The notes: a model not told the origin generated them from the letters alone. Shown: positions 1-10,764, counted from the stretch's first letter. The stretch is DNA of 64,000 nt from Antedon bifida (GCA_963402885.1 OY727097.1:14508001-14572000), one strand, 5' to 3'. Program-made: numbers and translations.

Positions 1-773
1 TTACCCGATTTCGGATATTTAAAATTTTATATACTGATTTTACAATTTCCCGGCAATTTACTTCAATGATGTTTTAATATAATCGATTTGATCGGTTTTT
101 TTTTTTGGTTTTTTTTTTGCAGTATAATTATATTTTGTTTAAGCTCAGTCTACACTATCAAACTTTATGTACAAAAAATGTGCACATCACACTTTGTGTA
201 GACAGAGCCAACGGCAAACAGTCGAGGGGAGCAACATTTCGGAAGTCCCTTTAGTGATTACATCAACCCGGAAATCACTTTTATACCGCTGACGGCAGAA
301 AATCTACCGATTAAATAAGACATTTTGTTTTAAAACCCTTTATAATACAGACTTATCTTCCTAAGAAATATGGAACAATATCGTTGTGCTCGCCTATATC
401 AGAATTATTTTAGTATTATTTGTTGTATATAGACACGCTAACATTGATCTCATGGAGCACATTTAGCTCGTAGTACCATGAAAATAAAACACTTCATCCG
501 GTAGTGCTAACTAGTCTGAGTGTAAATTATGATAATGTGACGTTTGAACTGGCAGTTACGACTAAAAATATCTAGACTCCAAATTCTTTTCAGGTAACAC
601 ATTTTGACTGCTAAATTCGTACTACTATTGGTTTCATTTTACCATTACTTGGAGGAGATATGTTTTTTTAAAATTGTTTTACAAAATCAAATGGAAATCT
701 CGATTCATATCCATTTATTGTATAATTTTGCATAAAAACAGTGTTGTATGGCACGCCAGGACGGACATAACTA
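1..773 (+). repeat. Low-copy repeat unit, family A (copy 1, left end outside window)
   Basis: This non-coding stretch is almost identical to 32408-33259. Parts of it recur at 11300-11545 (from CCGGTAGTGCTAAC onward), 26760-27000 and 61530-61810. Compared with the copy at 32408, it lacks about 80 bases after position 380. No gene is seen in it. Its first ~100 bases also match 21290 and 51755, so family A and family C are parts of one larger duplicated unit. The right border is the tip of a foldback element. Confidence 0.8.
143..208. repeat. Short inverted repeat with GTCTACAC ends
   Basis: GCTCAGTCTACAC at 143 faces GTGTAGACAGAGC at 196, giving a 13-bp arm with one mismatch around a ~40-bp spacer. 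The same unit is at 32550-32615. Single ends recur near 21440 and 51955, where they abut TTTAAA. It is most simply a very small MITE or the tip of a larger one. Confidence 0.55.
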
Positions 774-878
774 TGTCAAGTTGACCTCGCTCTTGTTATG
801 TGGACATCGCTCGTGTTGAGTTTACACATCGCTCGTGTTATGGAGACATCGCTCGAGTTGAGTTTACACATCGCTCGT

Positions 879-1232
879 GATTGATCGCGAGAATCGAAAG
901 CGACATGCTATACGCATGCGTATTTGAGTTTCTGTCTGTCATACTCCCTTCTGCGACGAATTCTAGTTCCTTTGATTTTTCGCTTCAGCGAAATTTACTA
1001 GTTCGAATTGTTTCTACTTTTTGCGAAGCGAAATATTGCGCAACCAATCAGAGCTCAGGAAATGAGCTATGGCGCTTCTATGAGCACTCATGCGAATCGA
1101 AATGCTCAGCAACCACGCGAGGAACATGAACGTCGAAGCTATTCGCTCATGTAGTGGAAAGAGAGTTAACGATTTTTTTCTCTTCGAAACGTTGGATTCG
1201 CGCGAACAAATTCGGCTAGTGGAAAATCGGCT
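879..1232. mobile_element. TTAA-type MITE inside foldback left arm (left tip lost)
   Basis: The equivalent copy at 33366-33747 begins TTAAGCCTATTTTCCACTAG and ends CTAGTGGAAAATCGGCTTTAA, which are inverted tips with TTAA at both sides. Here the first ~30 bases are missing and the right tip remains. TTAA targets are used by piggyBac and Kolobok elements; no transposase is present to decide between them. The apparent open frame across it (82 codons) has no family resemblance and is not called. Confidence 0.7.
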
Positions 1233-1234
1233 TT

Positions 1235-1533
1235 ATGGAGACATCGCACGAGTTGAGTTTACACATCGCTCGTGTTATGGAGACATCGCACGAGTTGAGT
1301 TTACACATCGCTCGTGTTATGTTGACATCGCTCGTGTTGAATTTACACATCGCTCGTGTTATGTTGCCATCGCGAGTGTTGAGTTTTTACACATCGCGCG
1401 TGTTGAGTTTTAACACATCGCGCATGTTGAGTTTTACACGTCGCGCGTGTTGAGTTTTAACACATCGCGCATGTTGAGTTTTACACATCGCGCGTGTTGA
1501 GTTTTTACATATCGCGCATCTCTCTCAAGCATA
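1235..1533 (+). repeat. Tandem array forming the left foldback arm
   Basis: Imperfect direct repeats of about 20-24 bp occupy this stretch. The proximal part uses ACATCGCTCGTGTTATG/GAGTTTAC and the distal part changes to ACATCGCGCGTGTTGAGTTTTT. The sharp CTCG to GCGC switch indicates two array domains, as in the outer and inner arm domains of TU-type foldbacks. A short outer piece lies at 780-870, separated from this part by the MITE. Confidence 0.85.
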
Positions 1534-1536
1534 GTA

Positions 1537-1692
1537 AAGCTGATTTTCCACTAGGCGAATTTGTTAGCGCGAATCGAAAGCGTCAGCTTATACACATGCG
1601 TATTCATGTTTCCATCTTCCAAATCCCTATCTACGCATGCTGACGCATTCGATTCGCGCGAACAAATTCGCCTAGTGGAAAATCGACTTAAA
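1537..1692. mobile_element. Hairpin MITE, same tips as the TTAA MITE
   Basis: Arms beginning AAGCTGATTTTCCACTAGGC and ending CCTAGTGGAAAATCGACTTA pair over about 60 bp around a short centre that contains ACGCATGC words. In the other foldback copy the same position (34230-34276) keeps only the two arm tips joined together. Confidence 0.75.
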
Positions 1693-1707
1693 GTCAGCAT
1701 TTTTCTC

Positions 1708-1800
1708 TCCAGCTCACTATGTCGGTCGGTTGGTCGGTCGGTTGGTCGGTCGGTCGGTAAACACTAACTTGAGCACGCGACTGCAGCCATCTCTATATGG
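1708..1800 (+). repeat. GGTC-repeat cassette (copy 1 of 5)
   Basis: A (GGTC/GGTT)n run sits between CAGCTCACTATGTCGG and TAAACACTAACTTGAGCACG. The same arrangement occurs at about 23735-23825 (reverse), 28495-28590 (reverse), 34290-34410 and 63600-63720 (reverse), so the microsatellite travels inside a dispersed cassette of about 100-120 bp. Confidence 0.75.
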
Positions 1801-2948
1801 CCTTGTTATTTATTTATTTAGCCAGTTATATTGCATATTTTAACTAATTATTGGAACCTGTATAATGTAATGTTTATAGTATTTTTGATGTTATTATAAT
1901 ATGTTGCTTTTAAAATGTTGTATCCCTGTACTGCCCTGATTTACGAAAGGGCATTATCTCAAAAAATGTAGTTTTGAGTAAATAAGCAAAACGTGTTTGA
2001 GTTTATCTTTAAAAATCTAGAGACAAATTAATGGTTTTTCAGTTATAATAGGTAGTAGTGCATATATAGAAAATATGTTACATGAATTTTATTTTAATAA
2101 TTTATTTTTTAGGGGGTCAAAATTGAGATAATTCCTTCTTGTAAATTACTCATACTAACTAATAACAATAGATAATTTAACAAAAGGCATTATCTCTATA
2201 TTTACATAGAATGTACACTACAAAACTAATCTAATAGCACAAGACAAATATGTTGCAGTAGGGATAGGTTAAAGTTATGAGAGGGAGTAACATGTGGCTG
2301 TTGGGCGAGGGGTGGGGAGGGTGTTTGTGGGGGTGGGGATTGGTTTAGTGGAGGGGGGGGGATTGTGGGGCTTGCTTTGGAAGGATTTCATGAAATTTGA
2401 TGACAAAAACATAAAACAACTATTTATAAAAACTCGATTTACAGTAATTTATCGCATTTTCTATCTTGATACAGATTATTGCTTTATGCATTATATTTAC
2501 AAGTTTTGTATTTGATATATTTATACGTTTTTAACAGATCGCGTACGTTTGAAGTTGGTGGATTTTTCCAAAAGTTTTCTGTTTGTGGAATCAATTTTTT
2601 TTTTATGTTGTCTTTTTTAATTTGTGGAGTTCCTGTTTTTCTTTAAAAACTCTCTAGACATATAACTGGTATCCATATATTCACATTTCTAGTATAATTT
2701 TGTTTCAACCTTTTTAAAGAGTACTTCTTTAACATCATGAAGTTTTGGTATGCGTAGAAGTCAGTATGAGACATTTTGTTTTATTATGCAAATATATTAA
2801 TATGTAATATAATAATCAATGTAAAGGAATAACCAATGTAATGGAATTCAATGTAATGACTACGCTTACTTACAGACACACCCAAAAAAAAATGTAATTC
2901 AAAAGACTAAAATACGTATTTCCCAATGCCATTGTTTTATAACAAAAG

Positions 2949-3710
2949 TTGCTTGACATTGATTTAAATATCAATTGGAAAACACTACAAATGACCATTG
3001 GACTTTTTTTACATTTTCAAGGTGAGCTTCGTAGTGAGCTCCAGAAATTTGCAGCTGATATTAACTCAAAAATTGACAATGGAATTAAATCAATTAAAGA
3101 TAATCAACAGGTATTGATCAACAGAATGGAAGAAATAGAAAATAAACAATCTGTTATGGAAAAATCACTGGAATTTGTTTCGGAAAATACAACTGAAATA
3201 AAAACGGAAGTGACTGGACTGGAGGCTAGCGTCACCTCAATTGAAGCGGAACTGAAAGAAAAGGGTGACAGAATCAGCGTTTTGGAAAAGGAATTACTCA
3301 AAATGGAAAGATATAGTAGGAGTTTCAATCTAAGATTTGGAGGCATCCCAGAAAAGGAAGGAGAAAATCCGATAGATGAAATATCAAATTTAATAGATAA
3401 TGAACTTGACTTAGCAGGCGTTACCATTGAAAACGCACACAGAACGGGTAGGCCTAAAACCGGATCGCAAACAACAGTTCCCAGACACATAATAGCGAAA
3501 TTTCTATACAGACCGCAAAGGTTCTCTATCCTATCAAAGGCTAAAAAAATAAAGAAAAAAAGCTTTTATGTCATGGAAGACCTACCCCTATCTGATGTGA
3601 AAAAAAAACATCAACTAAAGGATGTAATGTCGAAGGCATATCTAGCAGGCAAGCACCCGTCTTTTCGTAACGGCACATTGTATATAGATGGAATGCCTTA
3701 TCGTGAATAG
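2949..3710 (+). CDS. LINE ORF1 protein: coiled coil plus RRM-like nucleic-acid-binding domain
   Basis: The frame encodes 253 residues. Residues about 30-120 are rich in E, K, I and L in heptad-like spacing, predicting a trimerising coiled coil. Residues about 125-205 hold ERYSRSFNLRFGGIPE, then ENAHRTGRP and RHIIAKFLYRP, which resemble the RRM-like and C-terminal domain of L1-type ORF1 proteins. Such proteins bind the LINE RNA and form the ribonucleoprotein particle. The ATG at 2949 is simply the first available one. The first ~25 residues look unlike the rest and include an early hydrophobic run, so the true start may be further in. It lies about 360 bp before ORF2. Confidence 0.75.
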   Translation: MLDIDLNINWKTLQMTIGLFLHFQGELRSELQKFAADINSKIDNGIKSIKDNQQVLINRMEEIENKQSVMEKSLEFVSENTTEIKTEVTGLEASVTSIEAELKEKGDRISVLEKELLKMERYSRSFNLRFGGIPEKEGENPIDEISNLIDNELDLAGVTIENAHRTGRPKTGSQTTVPRHIIAKFLYRPQRFSILSKAKKIKKKSFYVMEDLPLSDVKKKHQLKDVMSKAYLAGKHPSFRNGTLYIDGMPYRE

Positions 3711-4068
3711 TCCTAATGACGCAATCAGAATGTAATTTGAATAGCTATTCAAGTATTTATCGCACATTGACACGTAGGCCTATTTTATATAATCGTATAT
3801 TCTACCTTTAGAAGGCCTAGTAGACGTGTGCATTGCGTTTTTTTTTATGTACATATACGAGAATCCATTATGTTATGTTGGACCTTCATGGACCTGATTA
3901 TTTGGCGGAGCAAAGAAGCAAAGAAATTGACTATTTATAATACTTACTTTGTAATGAACTTGCATATATGTATTCATATTTTTATTAATTATGTATGTAT
4001 ATTTATTTATTTATGTTTTATTTATTTTACTTATTTTTTTGCGTCATGTACATTATATATAATATTAA

Positions 4069-7000
4069 TTGTTCAACTGTATAATGATTGATAGTGTAAC
4101 TTCGAATCTACCTAACTTTAATCCGTTAACTCACAACCTTGATAATTTTGATGAGCAGTCAGCAGATTTAATCGATCAATTAAACTCGAGATCAACTACT
4201 CTTGATAACTGCTCATATTATGATTGTGACAAGTTTAATTCAACCTTCACAAATGATTCCAATACTAGCCTTTCCCTTTTTCATCTGAACATTAGAAGTA
4301 TTAAAACTAAAGTAGACCCACTCATACGTCTGTTAGACAATTTAAGCATTGATTTCTCAATAGTAGGTCTCTCAGAGACATGGCTACATGATAACTCGCC
4401 AACTCCCTCTTTACATAATTATACTTTTTTCTCTAAAAATAGGTCAACTAGAATTGGTGGTGGTGTTGCTTTATTTGTTCATAATGATATAAATGTTAAA
4501 ATCAGACATGACATCTTGCTTCCTCTGCCTTATGAATCTCTATTCATTGAACTTAGTAACCATAACAAAAAATCTACTGTTGTCGGTATAATATACCGTC
4601 CACCTGGAAGTTGTATTGACCATTTTTCTGAATCACTAGACAGTGTTCTAAGTAAAATTGATTCTGAAAATAAGAAGTGTCACATTATGGGGGATATAAA
4701 TATTGATCTAATTAAATATCATAATCATCACAGCACTGGAAATTATCTTGATCTACTTCTTTCACATTCTTTTTATCCCACTATATCGAAACCTACCAGA
4801 ATAACTACAACAACTGCCTCTCTAATTGATCACTTTTATACCAACCAAACTCATTCTAATATTTCCTCCGGTGTTCTTATTACAGATATTTCTGACCATC
4901 TTCCCATTTTTCAACTTATTCATGATGACCAATGCCATTATAACAAGCCTACTGATAGACAGTCTCCCCGCATACAGGATGTTAATGCCTTTTGTAATGA
5001 CATCATAAACGAAGATTGGTCTGAAATTTATAACGCCACACCTAATCTCGCTTTTGACACATTTTTATTAAAATTCTATAATATACATGATAAACATACC
5101 ACCTATAAATCTGTACCCAAAACTAAAATGTCTAGACAACCATGGATGTCGCCTGGTCTTAGAAAATGTAGTAAAAAAAAGCAAAAATTATACAAAAAAT
5201 TTATTTTATCACAAGATCCTAATCGCAAACTAACATACACAAAATATAACAATATGTTTAATAAGCTTTGCCGCACTGCAAAAAAGAATTATTTTTCTTT
5301 ACAATTTGACACGGTCAAAGGCAATCTTAAAAAAACCTGGTCCATTATTAATTCTGTTTTATCCCCTAATAAGTCAAGTCGAAACTATCCCAAACAACTT
5401 ACAATAAATGACAATACCATTACATCTGAAATAGATATTTGTAATCAATTTAATAAATATTTTTCTCAAATTGGCACTTCACTTAAAAATTCAATGCCAG
5501 ATTCCTTAATTAATCCAAAATCATATCTTCCTGATCCCCTTCTCCATTCTTTCTTTATAAATCCTGTAACTGAACATGAAGTGATGATAATTATAAATGG
5601 TCTTGATCCAAAGAAAGGAGGTGGCGATGATAGAGTTACACCATACGTTATTAAATTGATTTCTCCATTCATTATTAATCACCTTACGTTCTGTATTAAT
5701 TCATCTTTTTCTTCAGGTAGTTTTCCCAATTATTTAAAGTTAGCAAAAGTTATTCCAATTTTTAAGAAAGGTAGACAAGATATAGTTTCAAATTACAGAC
5801 CCATTTCACTACTTAGTACCTTTTCCAAAATCATTGAAAAATTAATGTACTCCCGTCTCTATGAGTTCCTGGATTGCAATAACGTACTCTTTGCTCATCA
5901 ATATGGTTTTCGTAAATCTCATTCCACTTCACATGCAATCTTGATCTCATAAATAATGTAACAAACTCCTTTGAAAAAAGACAATTTTTGTTATCTGTCT
6001 TTGTCGACTTATCCAAGGCCTTCGATATTATAGATCACCATATACTTATTAATAAACTTAACAATTATGGAATCAGGGGCATTACCTTAAACTGGTTTCG
6101 TAGTTACTTAAGTATGAGGAAGCAATATGTCTCGTTTGGTAATTGTATATCACCAGAGGAGGAGATGACATGTGGGGTGCCACAAGGATCGGTCCTTGGC
6201 CCTCTCCTTTTTTTAATTTACGTAAATGACTTATCCAGAGTCAGTGACACCCTCCATGTCATCTCCTTTGCTGATGACACTACACTATTTTTTTCTCATT
6301 CTGATTTAAAAGTTTTATTTTCTATAGTTAATAATGAATTGTCAAAATATAATGACTGGTTCATCTCAAATAAACTCCTTATAAACTCCATGAAAACCAA
6401 TTACATTCTTTTTCATACACAACGTCAATCGTTAGACCTTACTGATTACAATATATTTATTAATGGAGATAACATTAAACAAACGTCAGAGACTATGTTC
6501 CTTGGTGTTTTAATCCAGGAAAACTTGAGATGGACCAGTCATCAGAATCATATTGCAAATAAAATTTCAAAAACAATTGGGATTATAAATAATCTTAAGC
6601 ACACTTTTCCCCGGCGAATCCTTCTTTCATTATATAATTCTTTAATTTTACCTCATCTTTATTATTGTAACATTATTTGGGCTGCTGACTATCCATCACA
6701 TCTCGATAAACTTAATAAGCTGATTAAGCGTGCTATTAGAAATATTACTTTTACATCTCGCATTACTCCATCTGAACCTTTATTTTATGAACTTAAGTTA
6801 CTGAAGTTAGGTGATATACATAAATTGCAAAGTGCCTCTTTTGTCTTTCAATATTTTTCTAACAATCTTCCTTCTCCCATGATGAATTTATTTAACACTG
6901 CTGATTTCAACCATGGTCATAATTTAAGAAGTACTGTTCATAAGTTTCAGTTAACTATTCCTTTTGTAAGATTAACTAGTTCTTCCCACTTTATTTATGT

Positions 7001-7112
7001 TTCTGGCCCTTTAATTTGGAATCAATTAGATACTAGTATTGTTAACTCTTCCTCTCTCCCAACTTTTCGTAAAAAACTTAAAAGTAATTTGTTATCATTG
7101 TACTCAAACTAG
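4069..7112 (+). pseudogene. LINE ORF2: AP endonuclease and reverse transcriptase, one frameshift
   Basis: The first part (to 5952) holds an apurinic endonuclease domain: HLNIRSIKTK, the catalytic-Glu motif GLSETWL, RIGGGVALFVH, GIIYRPPGS, GDINIDLIKY and the final ISDHLPIF. The reverse transcriptase begins with NYRPISLLS and FAHQYGFR. After a one-base deletion near 5939-5941 it continues in the frame ending at 7112 with VDLSKAFDIIDHH, GVPQGSVLGPLLF and the catalytic FADDT. The C-terminal thumb-like part follows and the protein ends LPTFRKKLKS. Apart from that single frameshift, about 1,010 codons read through, so decay is slight. The most likely start is ATG 4084, in the same frame as 4069. 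Confidence 0.9.
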
Positions 7113-8093
7113 ACCTTCAAACTGTTTTTGTCATGACTTTTTTATTTTATTTAATAATTATATACAAATGTATTTTTTTCTTTTGTTTATGGGTCTTGCG
7201 TGACAAGTATTCTCTTCTTGCAAGATCCTCTATTAATGGTATTTTTTGTATTTTCTCATTATAAATTATCATTCTTTTTTATTGTATTGTTATACCATTG
7301 ATAGAAACTAATAAATGTTGAATTATTATTATTATAAGGATATTAACGAAGACATAAGTAATAAAAAGTATTAAACTTAGGCCTACTCATTCAATAGGCT
7401 CTTGAAAATGTCCTTTGCAGCCATGTTCTTCCATTTTAGTTTGGTATCCGCATAAATTTATTTTAGTGTTGTCAAATACAATAATTTAATTAAAAGTATT
7501 CAATTTATTTTAGTTAACTTCTACAAACATAGTTTGAGTGTGCTAATTAGCATGCATCAAGTCGACCTCTGATTGGATAATTGTTACTACTGCAGTGTGC
7601 AGTCAAGCGATCATTTCCTGTTGTGTATTGTTTTTTTGAGATAATGCTTTCTACTGAATTTTTTGTAGGTATGAATAAAGATAATGCCCAAACTGATTTT
7701 AATTTTTTTAATATTTTTAATATTTATAGAAAACATTTTTAGTAGCTGTTAAGTTTAAATGATAGATTATACCCTCAAAAGTCATGTAAGACAAAAATCT
7801 AAATTTTGAAAAAAATTGAGATAATGCCCTTTCGTAAATCAGGGCAGTGTAGTATTCAAGTCTGTTTTTAATATATTGATTGTTTTAAATAATATAAATA
7901 TTGTTTATAGTAATAACTTTATTAATATACATTTTAAATTTTGAAAATGTACTCATATTATTTCCATTTTAATTGGCGAAATAAAATTGAATTTTGAATC
8001 ATCATCAGAGAGGAGGAGAGGAGGCGTGGTTAGAATGTCCCGTTCGTCCCTTCTTCTCTTGCTTGTCATCAGAGAGTAGAAATCAGAGTAGAA

Positions 8094-8198
8094 ATGGTGT
8101 TTAATGAATACACTGAAGGAATCATAGATCTATTGGGTGAATTTATTAGATTGAATGATTCATTTATTATTAATTATGCCCATGCCCAGTCAGCCTAA
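8094..8198 (+). CDS. Small ORF in foldback core (34 codons), conserved in both copies
   Basis: ATG to TAA encodes 34 residues beginning MVFNEYTEGIIDLLGEF. The homologous stretch at 34777-34881 keeps the same start, stop and length. Within it I see one replacement (V to A at residue 2) and one silent change (AGA to CGA). No family is recognised. It could be a first exon of a lost transposase gene, a real micropeptide, or chance, because the two copies are recent duplicates. Confidence 0.25.
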   Translation: MVFNEYTEGIIDLLGEFIRLNDSFIINYAHAQSA

Positions 8199-8324
8199 AA
8201 GGCCTAGGTCTGGTGTAAAAATCAGGATAAGCTTAGGCTAGGCCTATAGCCTAGGCCTGACCGATGACAGAAATTATGCCTAGCTAGGAGGCAGGGAGGG
8301 CCTAATAATAGTAAACTCGATATG

Positions 8325-8612
8325 CGCGATATGTAAAAACTCAACACGCGCGATGTGTAAAAACTCAACACGCGCGATATGTATAAACTCAACACGAGCG
8401 ATGTCAACATAACACGAGCGATGTCAACATAACACGAGCGATTTTTAAACTCAACTCAACTCGAGCAATGTCTCCATAAAACGAGCGATGTGTAAACTCA
8501 ACTCAAGCGATGTCAACATAACACGAGCGATTTTTAAACTCAACACAACTCGAGCGATGTCTCCATAAAACGAGCGATGTGTAAACTCAACGCGAACGAT
8601 GTCAACATAACA
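8325..8612 (-). repeat. Tandem array forming the right foldback arm
   Basis: Units such as AACTCAACACGCGCGATG and AACACGAGCGATGTCAACAT are the reverse complements of the left-arm units at 780-870 and 1235-1533. The order is mirrored (GCGC-type inner, CTCG-type outer). The terminal ~25 bp seen at 35975-35994 in the other copy are missing here, and AT-rich unrelated DNA follows. Confidence 0.85.
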
Positions 8613-10039
8613 ATAATTATAATAATAATATTTAAAGTATGATAAATTGTAAAAATTGCCAAATATATTTTATTAATTTGTGATATTTTCGTTGTAAAGT
8701 GCATTACAAACGCATTTGCTTGCATGGTATTCTTGTGGATGGTACACTTAATAATAACTGTGGCATTTATAAACTGTTACCAATTGTGTAAAATATGGTG
8801 TTTCTTTATTTTTTGACTCAACCTTTATTATTTTTCTTACCAGTAGAATTATTCTAAATATATTGACACATTTGAACAATTTCAAATTTTGGAATGTTAT
8901 GCACATTTTCATTATAGATCTAATGTGATCAAATATAGGTCTAATAAATTCAGATTGATCAGTAAAAATAAGAAATGCGTTATTATTATGTTATTTAATT
9001 TCAAACAACTGTAATCCGTTACGAGATTTACACGGACACGTTATATATCCGATAGGACTTATTTTATATACAATCTCTTATTTCAAGATTTTATTGACTT
9101 CTGCATTACAGTTATTTTATTGTAAGAGAGTAAACCGTAACGAACTGTACAAAGTACAGATCACATTTTGTTGTGGTCATTCTTGATCAAATAATCAATC
9201 AATTGATTAATTAGGCCTAATACGTTTTGTCTCCACACGTTAACAGTATATTTGTTTCATGTACAAAACAACCTGCATTTTAAATGTGTTACATGTGTTG
9301 CAATCAACGGAAATATTTATGAATCGAAATGAATCTTTTGTGTCTAATTTATCCAAAAAATATTATTTTAATTATAAACTTTTAATATTAAATCATTGGA
9401 CAGTTTGTGTGATATGTGTAATGTACTTCCTAATTTAAAAATAAGTATGAAAGCAAACATAACAACGGACAATGATTAATATTTTCCCGAAGAATTGTTG
9501 AATTAAACTAAAATTTGATCACCGTGATGAGTTCGGGATATCCGCGTTAACGCACACAGTGTAACAAACATCTTAAAATACGCACATACTCTATGACCTA
9601 AAAAAAAAATGTATAGTGCTGAATTATTTCTATGTGTTTTATGTGTCATACAGTACTAAGTGCAAAAAACCAATAAAGTAAATAGTGTTTGTTTTCTTCG
9701 TAAAAAAAACAATGCCTTTTATTTAATATTGTTCTTAATAGTATAATATTAAATTTGTTGGTGTATATCACTGTTACGAGTCCAGTTAAGCACAACTGTG
9801 ACATCTTGTCTACAAACGTCTATAAATTCCAAGTCCTCTATTGTCTGACTTCGTTTTTAATGAAGTTATAGGCCTTCAAATTCAAATGTCAAATGAATAC
9901 TAATATTGGTGTCCTTTCTGCATGATTTCAAGCTCTTCCGCTAGTCGACCTTATTGACCAACTCATTGCTTTTGGCCAGTAGTTTACTACACCGCAACAT
10001 CACATCCATGTTATTATATTATTATTACTGGCACGCCCT
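8613..10039. other. AT-rich non-coding stretch
   Basis: No coding frame, RNA gene or clear inverted repeat was found. Simple AATAATAAT runs open the stretch. The last ~20 bases before the MITE (ACTGGCACGCCCTTTAA) match 62860-62876 and mark the start of the duplicated ankyrin-exon block. Confidence 0.6.
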
Positions 10040-10590
10040 TTAAAGATATATTGTCCCTTGAAACACAAAAAATGAAAGTCAACATATTCTAAATTTAAAT
10101 TGGCCATATCAAAGTAATATTAAAGTAATTCACTTTAAGTCGAAAATTCGAGCCAAAAACAACAAGTTTACGTAATTAACAGGTAAATTAATTTGATTAC
10201 ATTTCGTCTGGAAAATCGTCGCTAGCGAAAGTAAACAAAGATTTCAAACCACGAGTATGCATTATGCATAATGCTAATTAGGATTGTTTACAACTCGTCA
10301 CGGTTGAGAAGGTGTTTTCACACAGATCACGACGAAGTTTTATGATTATGCATACAGAGCAGCCAAACAAGCGCGTTGCATTATGAGATAGGCCTATGTT
10401 TTGATCGAAAACTTATTAAAAGTTATTTTTTGAACAAAAAAACGTCTGCATTTCAGTTAAATGATTTTTTTTCCGACTAATTTTTGGTGGAAGTTAATAA
10501 CTATTATGATACTTCAAAATGACCCACTTTTTTCGAAATCTTTTATTTTTATTTTTTGGGAATTTAGTCAAAGGGACAATACATCTTTAA
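10040..10590. mobile_element. TTAA MITE with readable empty site
   Basis: The left end TTAAAGATATATTGTCCCTT and the right end AAGGGACAATACATCTTTAA are inverted copies, each bounded by TTAA (10040-10043 and 10587-10590). The duplicated block at 62860-62890 has one TTAA (62873-62876) and no insert. It is non-coding; TTAA targeting points to the piggyBac or Kolobok groups. Confidence 0.85.
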
Positions 10591-10665
10591 ATTGTAAAAT
10601 TAAACATTTTTTTAATCACACTGAATTATATAGCACATGTTATTATTAATGTATGTAACACTTAC

Positions 10666-10764
10666 TTTGTCCTGAAGATCCAATTTAGCACCAGCCTTCA
10701 GCAAAATGGAGCAAACATCCGTGTGGCCGTTCTGTGCAGCCACCTCTAAAGGTGACCATCCATC
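10666..10764 (-). CDS. Single ankyrin-repeat exon (99 bp)
   Basis: Read on the minus strand, an acceptor (ATTTCAG) precedes 33 codons, and a GTAAGTG donor follows. The translation starts DGWSPLEVAAQNGHTDV and ends AGAKLDLQDK, matching one ankyrin repeat (consensus DG.TPLH.AA..GH..V...LL..GA......). The exon is phase 0 at both ends and exactly one repeat long, the usual unit in long invertebrate ankyrin genes. The TPLH motif has drifted to SPLE. A sister exon with similar introns lies at 62952-63050. Ankyrin repeats mediate protein binding; no partner domain is visible in the window. Whether the host gene is intact cannot be judged. Confidence 0.8.

Larger units (their letters stand above)
2880..7336 (+). 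mobile_element. LINE (CR1/L2-like non-LTR retrotransposon), nearly complete
   Basis: It contains ORF1, an endonuclease plus reverse-transcriptase ORF2, a short 3' UTR with AATAAA near 7310, and an ATT-repeat tail at 7322-7336, all in order on the plus strand. It lies wholly inside the DNA transposon at 1931-7847, so it is younger than that insertion. The 5' end is uncertain (about 2830-2949) and no convincing target duplication was found. CR1/L2-group membership is inferred from the sequence style of ORF2 and the microsatellite tail. Confidence 0.85.
1931..7847. mobile_element. Non-autonomous DNA transposon, 32-bp perfect TIRs, TGTA target duplication
   Basis: The left end CTGCCCTGATTTACGAAAGG (1931 onward) and the right end (7816-7847) are exact reverse complements over 32 bp. 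TGTA flanks both sides (1927-1930 and 7848-7851), and the homologous site at 34531-34534 has a single TGTA with no insert. The subterminal word GAGATAATGCC or its reverse recurs near 1949, 2122, 2184, 7636, 7679 and 7816, as expected for transposase-binding repeats. Without the LINE it is about 1.46 kb and encodes nothing recognisable. Four-base target duplications occur in several superfamilies (for example Chapaev, Ginger, Sola), so the superfamily is left open. Confidence 0.9.
774..8612. mobile_element. Foldback (TU/FB-like) element, copy 1, with nested insertions
   Basis: The left tip reads TGTCAAGTTGACCTCGCTCG and is followed by direct repeats of about 20-24 bp built on CATCGCTCGTGTT and GAGTTTACA. 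The same repeats return in inverted orientation at 8325-8612, so the two arms are tandem arrays facing each other. This is the architecture known for sea urchin TU and Drosophila FB elements. The second copy at 33260-35994 shares the tips and core. Copy 1 is enlarged by a 5.9-kb insertion at 1931-7847 and has lost about 25 bp of its right tip. No flanking target duplication could be recognised. No transposase gene is visible. The nearly identical 770-bp left flank shared by both copies means one copy arose by segmental duplication. Confidence 0.75.

Noticed and set aside
881-1129. 82-codon open frame, also at 33392-33640
   Set aside because: It lies inside a TTAA MITE, is kept only because the two copies are recent duplicates, and has no family resemblance.
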